Origin: Monarcha castaneiventris obscurior
Taxonomy: Eukaryota > Chordata > Aves > Passeriformes > Monarchidae
Direction of reading: 5' to 3'
Length of the DNA stretch: 64,000 nucleotides
NCBI GenBank assembly: GCA_026261815.1
Contig: JAMPIT010000174.1
Span: forward strand, 8,742,001 to 8,806,000
The translations under genes were made by a program, and so were the position numbers. The first letter of the stretch is position 1. The number at the start of each line of letters is the position of its first letter. This document shows positions 1 through 11,631 of this stretch, in pieces. Below the pieces are notes generated by a model. The model saw only the letters and a program-made list of their open reading frames with translations. It ran no database searches and was not told where the DNA came from.

Positions 1-3000
1 GTCATAAATGTTGCTGAAAGGTAGGTTCTTCTGAGAAAAGCAATTGAGAACACTCTTAGGTCAAAATTAAGAAGTTTGCATTAGAGAAGAGTGTGATGAG
101 CAACGTGCACAAAAATGTCAATAAAAGGAGTGAGAAGATCAAGTATATGATGTTCATAGGCCATAGTCTGCATCCAACTGAATTATGAGGTAATAATATG
201 TTAAAAAAAATTACCTGACTTTCAGAAAACTATTTAAAAAACTTTTTTTTTTTTTTGAGACAGATGCTTCACAGTTTTTCATGCAGAAGCTGGAAGTATT
301 TTAAAATGTTAATGCCTCTATGTGCATTTTCTGCCAAGATGGATTATGATATTTATGAGATTGATTTTGTTCCTGCCTTTGCAAATTATTGTTAATGACA
401 GAATAAAAGTGCACATCAGAATCCCCTAATATTAATGTTCTTAAGCTTAAGTCCTAAGCCTACACTTCTCGTGGCTGTGCCACAAAGAGGAGATTCAGAA
501 TTGAGCAGCTCTCAGTATGCTCTAAATAAACAACAGCCAAAGCCAGGGCCAGCTACACTCCAGCAACACTGTCTGTAATTCCCTGTATCCCTTTTCCAGT
601 GGTGGATCCAAATGAATGTTCATGCTGGCTGCCCCCATTCCTCCTCACAGAGCTGGTGGGACAAGGGCTGATCTCCTCTGGCAGAAACCCTGTACAGGAC
701 ACAGGGCCACAAACACCTGCTCCCACACTGTCCCCTGTCCTGGTGTTGGCTGCAGAAGGATCTCCCCTGGAAGCTGGATTGCAGCTGCTACTGGGGGTGT
801 CTGCAATCAGCACGTCTTGTCATTCAGGCCATTTTTCAGCTTAAAACGTGACTCTGTAAAATATAAAGTGGCCTGTTCATGATTGATGAATTGCTTAATC
901 TTTTAGGAGATAAAGTGAGAGGAATCTATAATAAATATCTATATCCATATATATTTCCCTTTAGAAAAGCCAAGCAGTTGAAGTCAATGGAGGCTCCAGC
1001 TTTTTGGTGAGTGACTGCTTCTGCTGAGCAGACTACTGAAAGCAGAGTGTGAGCTGGAAAGTCTGATAATTCCTTAACATGTGTGAAACAGGTTTTTAAG
1101 CTCCTTCACCAGCAGCCCTTGGAGCAGCCTTGTGGCAGGAACGGAGCAAATGGAGAACACAACTGAGGGAGCAAAATTATGCTCAAGCAGAGAAGGAATT
1201 ATTTCACGTTGTCACTACATGTCAGAAAGTTTATCTGTGGTCTTTCAGAAACTGTCAAAAGCCCCAGCTCCCCTCACCCCCACAGGTGAAAGTCACATTA
1301 GTAACAGTAAGAAAACCTTCCATATTTTGTTGTGAGACACATGAAAATCATAACATGTCTCCAAGAGCTTTAAAGTGAGACACAATGGTAGGACAGAAAG
1401 GAAAATATTCTGGACAAGCTCTGGAGAAGTGAATTGTATAAACAATTCCTAGAAGATATTCTTAAGGAAGGTTTGGTATCTGCTGCCAACTTTTTTGTGA
1501 GAAAACCTTTTTCTGTGAGAAAAAAAGATGGGAAAATATAGCTTACATTACATTTTGTCAAACAGGTCTCACTGACTCTGTTTCAGAGTATAAGATGTAG
1601 GACCAAAGAGAAACAACAGCAAAATACACTTAACATAATCTACAAATAATCCTCAGACACAGAGGGAAACTATATAATGTTTCAAAGGAACAAAAAATCT
1701 TCTGGATAGCTGGTAGAAAACTTCATCAATTCTTACAGACATTTGAAGTAAAAACAGAGAATTGTCTGCAGGAAGTGAACTAGTCCTACAAGAAAAGGAA
1801 ACAGTTATTTTGAGGAAAATGTGGAGATTTGAGAAAAATCCCACAGAACTCATGCTGGTATTGTGCTGACCAAAAAACATGCAAGAATAATTTTTTTAAA
1901 AAATTAAAATTCAATATAAGGCAGAAACATAAGGAAAAAGAATTTTTTAACTGTACAGGGAATATTAAAGATAAACTTACAGTAAACTTGTGCTCATTTC
2001 CAGGGCAGAGCCTGGAAGTATTTGGCAATGGAATTATTCAAACACAGAGGTGACCAGAACCTGCTTGCAGTGACTGCTGCACTAGTTTTATTAATGAAAT
2101 TCAGCTAAATAATTCATTTGTCAGCAAGGCAATGAATAACAACAGGATAGCATTAAACAACAATATTTATGATAAAGTTGTTTCATATAACAAAACACAT
2201 TAAATATGCCAGGAATTTCAGATATTTGAATGGTTTGGAGGTTTCATAGACGCACTTGCAGCCTGTATTACTCGTAAGTCAATGGACTTTGAAAACTATG
2301 TTGAAACAGCAAAGCAAACACTAAGGCAAAAGAAGATGATTTAGACCCTATCTTGGTTTACTTCACTACAAAACCACACCTCTGCACTCGAGAGCCTCAG
2401 TCACGTGTGCAATATGGACCAGGAAGATCACTTTGGCATAAAGACTGAAATTTGAAGGTGTTCTCATTAATTCAATCACCTCTCATTATAGGACTGTGAA
2501 TTGTGACAACAAAAATGGTGAGGGTAAAGAACTGTCTAGCAAACCTTTAGGTCCCACCACCAAGCAAAGACAAAGAGGCTGCTCATTTGCAGACAATGAA
2601 AACCAAATGATGTAAAAACTGTGGTTCAAGTCAGAGAAGCCACACTCACTCCAGATAAAAGAAGATATTCCAAGTAGGACTACCATCCTTCTGTTTTCTC
2701 ATGAATACAAATTATTTCTCACTTAGAAATCTTGTCTGGCACAATATGGAGAAACTGTGTATTCATCTAAGATTTGGAGGTATGCAGCAGCCCTTTTCCT
2801 GGGAAATCTGACAGTTGTGCAGTGACAGTGAGCATGCGCAGTTGTGAGGAGAGGCTTGACCTATGTTGGAAACCCTGGACATTCCTAGCACATTGGAGAT
2901 TGGAGATTGTGGCTCTGTGTGTAGAGTAGGCTCGATGTTTTTCCAAGAAGTGCAGCTGGGTGTGCAAAGTTTGATGGCACAGCCCAGAAATTCCAGTTTC

Positions 3001-3240
3001 ATTCTGCAGGTGAAGCACAGAGGACTCTTCCTGTGCACAGTGACTTGACACTGACAGTGCATAACTCCTATTCAAACTTGAAAAATTGCATACTGGTAAG
3101 AGCAGAGTTTCATCTAGCTCTGCACCTTGTTTCCAATAGTGACTACCAAGTAAGTTTCCTGAGAAGGTTATAAAGACCCTCTAGAAGCCCTTTCCAAAAT
3201 ACATTTTGAGTATCTGCTGATAAATAATTCTGTGACTTCC
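1..3240. other. AT-rich intergenic sequence, no gene recognised
   Basis: Only short open frames (about 60-100 codons) occur on both strands, with no domain, signal or splice pattern that I recognise. They overlap each other in several frames, as expected by chance. A somewhat GC-richer patch lies around 560-800, but I could not assign it to a repeat or exon. I see no RNA gene. Confidence 0.6.
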
Positions 3241-3249
3241 TAAATTATT

Positions 3250-4350
3250 TGATGTGGTTTTGTATTGATGTCCTTGGTGTCCTTTTCTTCCACGAATTTA
3301 TCAAATTCTTATTTTGAATTCAGGTACATTTTTAACGTCCACAATGTCCTGGCACAAGTTCTATTGGTTAATAATGTGATGAGTGAAGACATAGGTCCTT
3401 TTGTTTGTCTGGAGGCTGGCATCTTCTGGCTTCATTTGCTTTCTTCCGGATTTTGGGCTGAAAGAAACAGTTATTTCCTACTCACCTTGTTCAGGCCACT
3501 CCTGATTTTATTGTTCTCTAGTATATGTTTTCTCTTCACAACAAAATCTTTAATCTATTTCATTGTTCTTCATCCTGGAATCACTTCATATCTTTATTCA
3601 TACTTGTTGCACTTCTCTGTACCTTTTGCAGGACTTCTGTATCTGTCTTCAGATGGACACATAACTATAAACACTGCTGAATATGTGGATATGTCATGTA
3701 TTTATGCAACAGAAAAAGAATATTTTATATTCTTGATTTCTTTTGTAGTGATTTCTAGAAATGTTTGTCCTCATTTAACATTCCTCTGCAGTGAATTGTT
3801 GTTGCCTACTCATTACATGGTGGGAAATTCTTATGCAAGTCTGCAATCAGCCATAGCCTGTATCACTAATTCAGTGCCATCAGCAAATATTTTCATCCTT
3901 TTTTGACACTGCTTTCTGATCCCTTGTGATCTGTGTTGAGCAATGTGGACTTCAGCACAAAGCCATGTGGGACTCCATGTATGATCTCTTTCTACTGTGA
4001 GAGGCAACTAATACTTTACCTCCTTTCTTCCTATCTTCTGAACATTTCTTCATGTCTGATTATCTTCCTCAAGAGCCTCAAGGGAGGCAACTCTTTAAGT
4101 GCCTTCTGGAAATCCAGACAGATGGTGTCAAACAGATCTGTGCTGCCAACGTTTTATTGACATGTCAGAGGACTTCGGTAGATAAGTGAAGCACAACTTC
4201 CCTTTACAAAAACTCTTCCTCATTTTACTGTATTTATCCTGATGTCTATGAATTCTGTTGCTTATTATTTTTCTTCTGTTTGAACCAGTACAAGTTATTA
4301 GTTCAGAGTATGGAATGTCTGCCCTGCAATCCTGCTTAAAAACTGGTATT
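3250..4350 (-). repeat. possible ancient, strongly diverged LINE/CR1-L3-like relic
   Basis: The + strand around 3,940-4,230 reads like the reverse complement of an old non-LTR retrotransposon. Phrases corresponding to a 'capture in the wrong final product' region of amniote CR1/L3-type elements can be followed in order: a GTGGGACTCCA block near 3,967, a TGGAAATCCAGACAG block near 4,107 and a TTACAAAAACTC block near 4,203. A 213-codon + strand frame (3,265-3,906) lies in the same stretch. It is rich in Leu, Phe and Ser, has no recognisable domain and is probably a by-product of T-rich antisense sequence. The identification is from remembered consensus only and needs a repeat search. Confidence 0.25.
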
Positions 4351-5065
4351 GGGGTAGTGAGCACTAAATTTAGCAATGGCTTCTCTGGGCTGTCTTTAAG
4401 GACAATATATTAAATGGATACACAATTAGGCAGCTGGATCCCTACCTTTGGAGTACATGCAGGGGACAACTCCAAGATGCTGTGCCCATGGGCTGAGCAT
4501 GTGCTGCCGGGATCACTGCATTTGAGAAGCCTCTTAATAAAAATTTTGTTGAGTGTTTGGTCTCCCGTGGATCCCCCTTTCTGTGAGCAATATAAAAGAC
4601 AACTATTCATGTTTCATTTAGAATGAAACAAAGCAAAACCAAAAAACAACTCAGGCAACATGTAGATTTGCACTTAACCAGAGATCAGGCTTTTCAGGAA
4701 TGGTGAATTTTGCTGAGCATATTAAAAGGCTGTTTATTTGGTTATACCAGTTTTACAGTATGTGACTGTAGACTTGACTGGATTTGTATAATGCAAGTAA
4801 AGGCTAAAATTAAAAGCAGATTTAAACCGCGAGTACAGCTAACTTGGTGAGCATTCCACCTTAGTAGTTGTGTATGGACCTGAGAGTAGTTTGGCTTTCT
4901 CTGTTTTTGTGTTTAGTATTCAAAGCATTCAGACATACTGTTGCCTACTCATTGACTGCCAGATAGATTATGGAAAAAATAGTAAATGCTTTACTATGTT
5001 AAAGGCTCTTGGATTCTTGGTTGTTTGGGAGGAAAATAATGTAATCCAAAAAGTTGCGGTCGCGT
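4351..5065. other. intergenic spacer, nothing recognised
   Basis: Moderately AT-rich unique-looking sequence. No gene, RNA or repeat is identifiable. It lies between the possible ancient repeat relic and the GC-rich LTR-like element. Confidence 0.5.
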
Positions 5066-5149
5066 TCCACTGTAGGGAACTGTGGACCTGGATGGATGGT
5101 TGGGAATGAAATTAAGCCAAACGAGGCAAACATTGTATCTGAAAAACCG

Positions 5150-5155
5150 TTTATT
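5150..5155 (-). terminator. AATAAA polyadenylation signal, minus strand
   Basis: TTTATT on the + strand gives AATAAA on the minus strand. It is followed on the minus strand by a GT-rich stretch at about 5,113-5,133, as expected for a downstream element. It marks the probable 3' end of any transcript made from the LTR-like element. Confidence 0.45.
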
Positions 5156-5470
5156 GATAACAAAAAGGAGAAGGAAAAGGAGCCCAGATGAAAGAGGGCT
5201 AAAAGGGCCGGAAAAGAAGAAAGGAAAATGGAAAAGGACTGGGGGAGAGGAGAGAGAGGACAGAGAGAAAAAGAGGGCGTTGCCCCCAGCGAGGCAGGGC
5301 AGCGCTGTCGGTGTCCGGGGGCCTGTGCCCGCTGCCTGCCGGTGCCCCGGCTGGGTCTGGCCGAGCCTGCGCGGCTCCACGGGCGCGGCTCCCGCGGCGA
5401 CGGCACCGGGCACGCGGTGAGGGGGAGCTCGCCCGGGAGCACCAGGACCCTGGACAGGGTCGTGGTGAGG

Positions 5471-5912
5471 GGCTGGATCGGGGCGGCAGGGTTGGATGCA
5501 GTGATGGCTGGATGGGGGCGGCAGGGCGGGCAGTGACGGCTGGATCGGGGCGGCAGGGTTGGATGCAGTGATGGCTGGATCGGGGCGGCAGGGCTGGATG
5601 CAGTGATGGCTGGATCGGGGCGGCAGTGTTGGATGCAGTGATGGCTGGATCGGGGCGGCAGGGTTGGATGCAGTGACGGCTGGATGGGGGCGGCAGGGCT
5701 GGATGCAGTGACGGCTGGATGGGGGCGGCAGGGTTGGATGCAGTGACGGCTGGATAGGGGCGGCAGGGTTGGATGCAGTGATGGCTGGATCGGGGCGGCA
5801 GGGTTGGATGCAGTGACGGCTGGATCGGGGCGGCAGGGCGGGCAGTGATGGCTGGATAGGGGCGGCAGGAGGCCAGTGATGGCTGGATGGGGGCGGCAGG
5901 GCGGGCACTGAC
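5471..5912. repeat. 35-bp GC-rich minisatellite, 13 copies
   Basis: Tandem units begin with GGCTGGAT at 5,471, 5,506, 5,538, 5,573, 5,608, 5,643, 5,678, 5,713, 5,748, 5,783, 5,818, 5,850 and 5,881. Most are 35 bp long; the second, eleventh and last are about 32 bp and the twelfth 31 bp. In the shorter units a GCGGGCAGTGA-type or otherwise shortened tail replaces the usual TTGGATGCAGTGA. Common substitutions are C/G/A after GGAT and T/C before GGCTGG. Because 35 is not a multiple of 3 and the minus strand lacks stops in the unit, long Pro/Ala/Ser-rich frames run through it (for example 5,908 to 4,994). I regard these as artefacts of the repeat. Confidence 0.93.
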
Positions 5913-6105
5913 GGATACAGGCAGCCCAGGCAGGAGCGCAGGGCGAAGTGGCGAGGCCGCGGTCAGGGGCACAGGAAGGCAGGAGAGGTGTGAGGGCGAG
6001 CCAGCGAGGGCAGGAGAGCTAGAAGGCAGCTGGGGCTGGGGCACAGGAGGGAGCCAGCAGGAGCAGCCAACACTAGCGAACCGCAGCGAGCACCAATGCA
6101 GTTGG

Positions 6106-6189
6106 TTTTCATACCCCAGGCCCCTCCCAAAGTCCGCCCGAGGACAGGGAACCATTAGCCCGGTCCAACCTTTCTTTGCCGTCCATTGG
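6106..6189 (-). promoter_or_regulatory. putative minus-strand LTR promoter (CCAAT + TATA-like)
   Basis: On the minus strand, GCCAATGG (core 6,185-6,189) precedes a GC-box-like purine-rich run (about 6,115-6,130) and TATGAAAA (6,106-6,113). Initiation would be expected about 25-30 nt further on, near 6,080. The spacing fits an RNA polymerase II core promoter. No transcript evidence is available from sequence alone. Confidence 0.3.
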
Positions 6190-6920
6190 CGAAGACCTTT
6201 TCACTACCTGACCGGAGCAGCCCCTCCAGGGTCTCCTGCTGCCGGCCTGGTGGGAGGCGTTGCCAGGCGAAGTCCCCCCAGGGCCAAGGCTGCTTCTGGC
6301 TGCCTCCTGCACGTGGCACATGGGCACCCTCCTCCACATGCCTCATTGTTGAGGCTTAACAAAGCTGAATTGGCTCCTCACAGTTGCTAGTGGATTCTGC
6401 AGGTATTTCCAATGAGACAGGCTGTACGTATATATAGCAGGCAGATGTATGAAATGTTTGTCAATTACATATCTTGTTCTGGGAGACTTTCTGGCCACTT
6501 ACTCAGCAGTAACACTGACACCATACTGATTTGTAAAAATGCTAGCAGTCCAGGCAGTGTGTCTTTCACAGGGCTGTAATTGCAAAAGACATTAGTGGAA
6601 CAGATTTGCCTCTTGTTATTTTTTGTACATTGCCTGGGATTATTACTATCATAATTTAGAAATACTCAGGTGTGTTCTCCATCATGCATACTTTCTGCTT
6701 GATGCTGTCTGTTATGAAAGGCACAACTTGTATCTTTGTTGCTTGGCCCACATGCTTATGCTGTTGTTTCCTCGATATTAATAATTTACATCCTGTTAAA
6801 TTCTTTGACACAAATGCTTTGAAAATGCTTAGTATATGCTATAATACTTCATGGTGGTTTTTATCTTGCTAATTTTGTTTCTGAAATTGTATCAGTGAAG
6901 GGGGGAAGGCCATTCTCCAT

Positions 6921-6972
6921 TTGTAAACACAAAGTCCCTGGACAATACTGTCCGGGGACTTTGTGTTTACAA
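6921..6972. repeat. near-perfect 52-bp palindrome / hairpin
   Basis: The arm 6,921-6,944 is complementary to 6,949-6,972 over 24 bp with a single T/G (wobble-compatible) exception and a four-base ATAC loop. The arms begin TTGTAAACACAAAG and end CTTTGTGTTTACAA. The surrounding sequence is unremarkable and AT-rich. It could be a template-switch palindrome, a remnant of a short inverted-repeat element or, less likely given the tiny loop, a small-RNA precursor. Confidence 0.9.
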
Positions 6973-8430
6973 TCATCCAGATGGCAGTGAGTGTGAATTT
7001 TGCATTTTGATTGAGATGGTTAGTACTGATGTGAAAACAACAAAATCCTGCCATGTTTGCAGAAGATTGCCTCCTGACTATGCATCTGGCAATGTGGCAG
7101 GTATATAATTTATTCCATGTACAGAGAACATGTTGCACTTACAAAACATAACCATGATGGTTTCTGACTCTAATCAAGTAGTTTCTTCTGTGATGAGTAG
7201 AAATTGAGGCTTGCCAGAAGTATAAATTGGTAGAACGACCAGTAACAAAAAAGCAGTGAGCGATTTCAATGTTAAATAATTAACCAGCAAACATTCGTAC
7301 AATCAATACTGCAAGCAAGTTATGTTAATGCTGAGGTCTTAGCACTTTCAAGAGTGCATGCTTGAAAATTATAGTTAAATACAAGTGCAAAATAGTTTTA
7401 TGACTCATTTATTCAAGCAATTACTGCATTTTTGTACATAAGAGTTAAATAAAAGGAGGAAAAAGGATAATTTTAAAAGAGCTTGATATTAATTTTCTTC
7501 AATAATGATGCTGAGATGTAACAGCTGCATTGTATTTTACCCTCATTCTTTGTGCAGATTTCCTTTTATCACAACTGAATCATTCTTGTCTTCCTCTTTC
7601 TATTTTAGTTCATATTTACAGATTTTATCATCCACTTTAGTTTGCTATGAAACTAAGAAGCCCAGAGTCTGTACTATGAAAATGGAACAGTTTTAACTAC
7701 TGGAATTTGCATGCTAGTATTTTTGGTTTTCTGGATTTGTTTATTTTGTAAGTGGAATTTCTCAGAATTCTGTCATGAGCACAGGATCATTCAATGGTAC
7801 TATTCATCACCTTCATTAATGACGAAAAATAACATTATGCTAATGAAGTTTTTAGTGGCAGAAAGCTAAAGAAGGAAGAAAGGCAATCCTTGGGGACCTG
7901 AGGACTAGGAACAGGGTGGAAGTTAGAGTGAAATCCATTGCACTGGAGTTCAGTTCCATTACAGGCCTTGTCAGAGTTTGCATTTATACCATCTCATCAG
8001 CTTCTAGATGGTGTAAAAATCCTTTCCCTTCAGAGTTTGCACATGAATGAGAACATTTTCTTTCTAATGGCAGTCACTTAAATTCTACCTCCACCATCCA
8101 AGATATCTTTTGTCTGTCTCCAGGACAGAACTGTGACTCCTGAACCAAGATGTTTGGCTCATAGCCTCGTGGCCAAGTCTGTCTGGGCTTTTCTCCTTCC
8201 ACAGCCTCCAAGTTTCTAGGGAAGTTCTACATTCAGGGGAAGAAAAAACTGGACACCTTATTTATTTACTTATCCAACATTTCCAGTGGGCCTGAGGTGA
8301 CAATAGTGGGTCATATGGACTGTTTTCTCAAGAAAGAGTCCTCATGAAGGCTAAGTCAGTTGGCTTACTTGGTTTCTGGGTCCTATTCCAATGTCACATA
8401 GTCTGTGGCAATGCTGAAGTCTTGATTAGC
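6973..8430. other. intergenic spacer, nothing recognised
   Basis: AT-rich sequence with only short chance open frames. I see no repeat, RNA gene or regulatory cluster that I can support. Confidence 0.5.
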
Positions 8431-8439
8431 TGTTAATGG

Positions 8440-8965
8440 AATGTGCTATGAATGGTTTGGGTAGGAAGGGAACTTAAAACTCATCCTGTTCCAGCCTCCC
8501 TGCCATGGGCAGGGACACTTTTCAGTAGATTGCCTTGCCCAGAGCTCCATCCATGTTGGCCTGCCCCAGGGATGGGACATCCACAACTTATCTGGGCAAC
8601 CTTTTCCAGTGTCTTGCCATCTTCACAGCAAAGAGCTTCCTTCTAATATCTAATCTAACCCTACTGTCTTTCAGTTTGAATCCATTCCCCCATATCCCAT
8701 CACTACATGCACTAAAAAGTCCTTCTCCATCTTCCTTGTAGGCTCCCCTGAGGTACTGAAAGGCCACAATTAGATCACCCCAAAGCCTTCTCTTCCCCAG
8801 GTTGAACAAACCTAATTCTCTCAGCCTTTTCTTGTATGTGAGGTGCTCCATCCCTCTACCCATCTTGGTGGCCCTCATCTGGACTCGTTCCAACAGGTCC
8901 ATGTCTTTCTTGTGCTGAGGGCCCCAGAGCTGGATGCAGTACTCCAGGTGGGAATAGTGACAGCC
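8440..8965 (-). mobile_element. CR1 LINE 3' fragment (5'-truncated)
   Basis: The minus strand from about 8,965 to 8,588 translates into the C-terminal end of a CR1 reverse-transcriptase ORF2. The frame starts with an HLEYCIQLWGPQHKKD segment and continues through LLERVQ, RATKM, RLRELGLFNL and KRRLWGDLI to a late RHWKRLPR motif, all typical of CR1. The 3' part at 8,440-8,590 resembles the CR1 end (AACCCAAACCATTC-like on the minus strand near 8,450). It lacks upstream ORF2 and ORF1, so it is a dead, 5'-truncated copy. Confidence 0.85.
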
Positions 8966-11360
8966 ACCCATTGGAGAACTTTGGGCATTCCCTGCTGCTG
9001 TTCTTGGGCAGCAAGCACAGCTCTGGGAAGTGACATGCTGCTCTTGCTTACCAGCAGTGAAACTCTAACGAAAAAACTTCCTCCTGTGTTTTCTTATTTT
9101 GCTTCAGAATTACATCTACTCATTGTGTCTTTTAGCCTTCATCCCCAGCAAGCAGACACAGAGGTTAGGGAAGTTTTTCAGTATTCTAGAACTTGGAACA
9201 TACCTAATCTTCCCCATCTAAGAAAGATTGATTCACATTAAAGAATTAATATGACTCCCCAGATATGAAGAAGAGCCTGTTAGAAATGATGAGCAGTTTA
9301 TGGCATAGGAGCAGAGCAAAAGCATAACTTTTCTAATATAGTAAAACAAAGATGATTGTGATGAAGAGATATTTTGTGTTGGAAAAAATATCCCTGAAAA
9401 ACTGAGGTTGAATATAAGAAAAACCCCCCGGAGTTATAACACTGAGGTTTCGGAATAGTCTTCTTGTGTGGCCAGTGGAGACAAATAATGTGATTTATTT
9501 GGAGATGAAGCTTGACAGTGTTATTAATTGGATTATATTCATGTTTACGTGTGATGTGAGGAGCTTGGACTTGGTGACTTTTGCTATTCTTTTCCATTTC
9601 TTACCCTATATTCACCTATTCCTAAAGCTGGAGAGCAGTTTGGCCTGATTTCAACAGTTAGAGAATTCCTAAGGAACTTCAGACTGCAAAGGAACTCCCA
9701 GGTGAACTCCACATGATGGTCTTGAAGTGAACAATAGCATTAGATAATACTCTTACAAAAAAAAACCCAGCACCTCCTCACTCTGTACAAGCTGATTGAG
9801 AACCCCTTATTCTTTCCAGAATGAGATGGCTCATCAGTTCTAGATTTCACAGTCTGTATTTATTTATTCTCATGATTACATTGTCTTGTAGCTTAAGTAG
9901 AACATCTTGATTTTTTTTTAATCCCTTGATATACTTAAAGATCAGTTTTATCCCTTTTCAGTCTTCATCTCCAAGTCCTTATTATTCTCTGGAAAGAGAC
10001 TTTCCATTGTCCTTTTCACACTAGTAGGCTCTCTGGATGTGACTGCAAGCTCATTACCGACATATTGATAGAGCAACACTAACATTCATTTTATTTGAAT
10101 TTTTCTATCAGGGCTTGAAAAATTCAAGTTGGAAAATGAGTTTACAGAGAGAATTGGCTTTCCTACCTCTATTCAAACTGTTTATTTTTAGCTGAATATT
10201 ACTGAATATGGAAGCAGTCCAGTTTACATCCTGGTTTGATTTCCTGTTTACGTGAGCCAGTCTGGTGTCACCATCGTATTTCTGGACCACTCTGGAAGCT
10301 TGTGTGCAGCCTTCCTTCCACCTCCGAGGAGAGCTGCTGTACACAATGGAACTATTGTTGTGCTCTCTGATAATGAAATATGAATATTGTTGGATGCAGT
10401 ATATGCTGGGCTTATGTCACTTTGCTATAGTGCAAACCCTTCACTGAAAGGGGAGAAAACTCATGATAGAGAATACAGTAGAAACTGTATCCATATTTGT
10501 TTGACGTTAATATAAAAACAGATCTGGTCATATAGAGAGTAGCTCCCTGTAGTATAATTTTTCTGGGCTTGGGGGGGAGGGCTGTCTTTATTTTTACTTT
10601 TTTTCCCTCCTTCCCATCTGGTTCTGTTTCCCAAATTATAAAGCTTACTATTTCCCTTAAGAGACTATTAAAAATATTTTTTTTAAAGCTACAAAATAGT
10701 TGAGAATCTGAACTGGCTATTATGACTACTAATGGTCATAACAGCAGGCATTTCACGGGAGGGACTCTTAGGGAGCTCAGTTTCACCAGTCCATCTAATG
10801 CATTAGCAGTCTCTGTCCTTGTTATTATTATTTTAATAGGATTTTCAGAATAAAATGGAAGAGTAGGTGCATCCAGAGAAGCTCATGCCAGGTAAAAGAG
10901 CAGTGTTTAATCATTTTGGCTCAGATCCTGTCTAGCAATTTTTTATTTTCAGTAAAGATGCATTTTAGAGGTGTGAATACTTTAATGTGTACTGATGAAT
11001 ATAAAACTAGAGACAAACAAGTCTGAGGTTTGTTTAAGGATGATACAAATATTGCTATGCTAATGGATAAGGACCCTGAAAATAGAACTGGTTAATTCTT
11101 TTGTTCTTGAGGCTAATTCACAATAACTAAACAAGATAGATGAAGCAAAACTCGTTCAGTTTGTACTAATCTTTCGGATTCGCTGATGCAAAATTTCATA
11201 CTAAGATTATTTTTTTTCCAAGGGATGCAGCAAACTTCATTTTTATTCAATTACCTGTTTCAAAATGACATTTTGTGTGAGTGCCTCCCATTAGAACATC
11301 TAGATTCTTCCCTGGTGTCTTTGAAACACGCCAGTTTTTTTAATGATGCTATTTCCTGAT
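8966..11360. other. intergenic spacer, nothing recognised
   Basis: AT-rich DNA with scattered short homopolymers. A 7-bp inverted repeat (TTATGAC ... GTCATAA, near 10,715-10,745) is too short to interpret. No gene is recognised. Confidence 0.5.
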
Positions 11361-11397
11361 ACTTGCAGGCAAAGATTGGAGAGCACAGATACCTAGC

Positions 11398-11631
11398 ATG
11401 CCCTGTGCACAGGCTTACCTTCTGCTGCTGCTATTTCCATTTCAGATGTGCTGCGGCTGTGCCTGGGGAATACCCTCAAGGAAAGCTTTGTCCCAGGAGG
11501 CAAATGAGGCTCTCCGGAGCAGCGCACCGCAGGGCTGCAGCTGGCCCGCAGCAACCCACGCCCCGCCACCTCGGGTCAGAGGCGCTGCCTCGGCACCAGA
11601 TAGGCTGCAGAAATTATGTGTCCAATTTTAA
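11398..11631 (+). other. exon-like, CpG-enriched block with 77-codon ORF; unproven
   Basis: A locally GC/CpG-rich patch (about 11,455-11,590) follows a pyrimidine-rich tract ending CATTTCAG at 11,444, which looks like a splice acceptor. An ATG frame from 11,398 encodes a Leu-rich hydrophobic N terminus (LLLLLFPF) resembling a signal peptide, then a charged and Pro/Ala-rich tail; a second, longer frame of about 157 codons overlaps it. I recognise no family. The base composition and acceptor could mark an exon of an unannotated transcript, but chance is quite possible. Confidence 0.15.

Larger units (their letters stand above)
5074..6345 (-). mobile_element. GC-rich LTR-like element (minus strand) with internal minisatellite
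   Basis: An abruptly GC- and CpG-rich block sits in AT-rich surroundings. Read on the minus strand it has a promoter-to-poly(A) order: a CCAAT box (6,185-6,189), a TATA-like TATGAAAA (6,106-6,113) about 70 nt downstream, a GC-rich transcribed part containing a 35-bp tandem repeat, a pyrimidine-rich stretch (about 5,165-5,280), AATAAA (5,150-5,155) and a GT-rich tract just after it. The minus-strand 3' end finishes with TACA at 5,074, compatible with an LTR terminus. This is the same architecture (TATA, long R, AATAAA, short U5) as the better-supported LTR at 29.0-30.1 kb. The U3 end near 6,345 is an estimate from the base-composition change. I found no convincing target-site duplication and no retroviral genes. 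A retrotransposed 3' end or a lineage-specific CpG island with an antisense transcript is an alternative. Confidence 0.42.

Noticed and set aside
4994..5908. Minus-strand 304-codon frame (and an overlapping 318-codon frame, 6,155-5,199) with Pro/Ala/Ser-rich repeats
   Set aside because: Both run through the 35-bp minisatellite. The unit lacks stops on the minus strand in any frame and its length is not a multiple of three, so the peptide pattern is a by-product of the DNA repeat.
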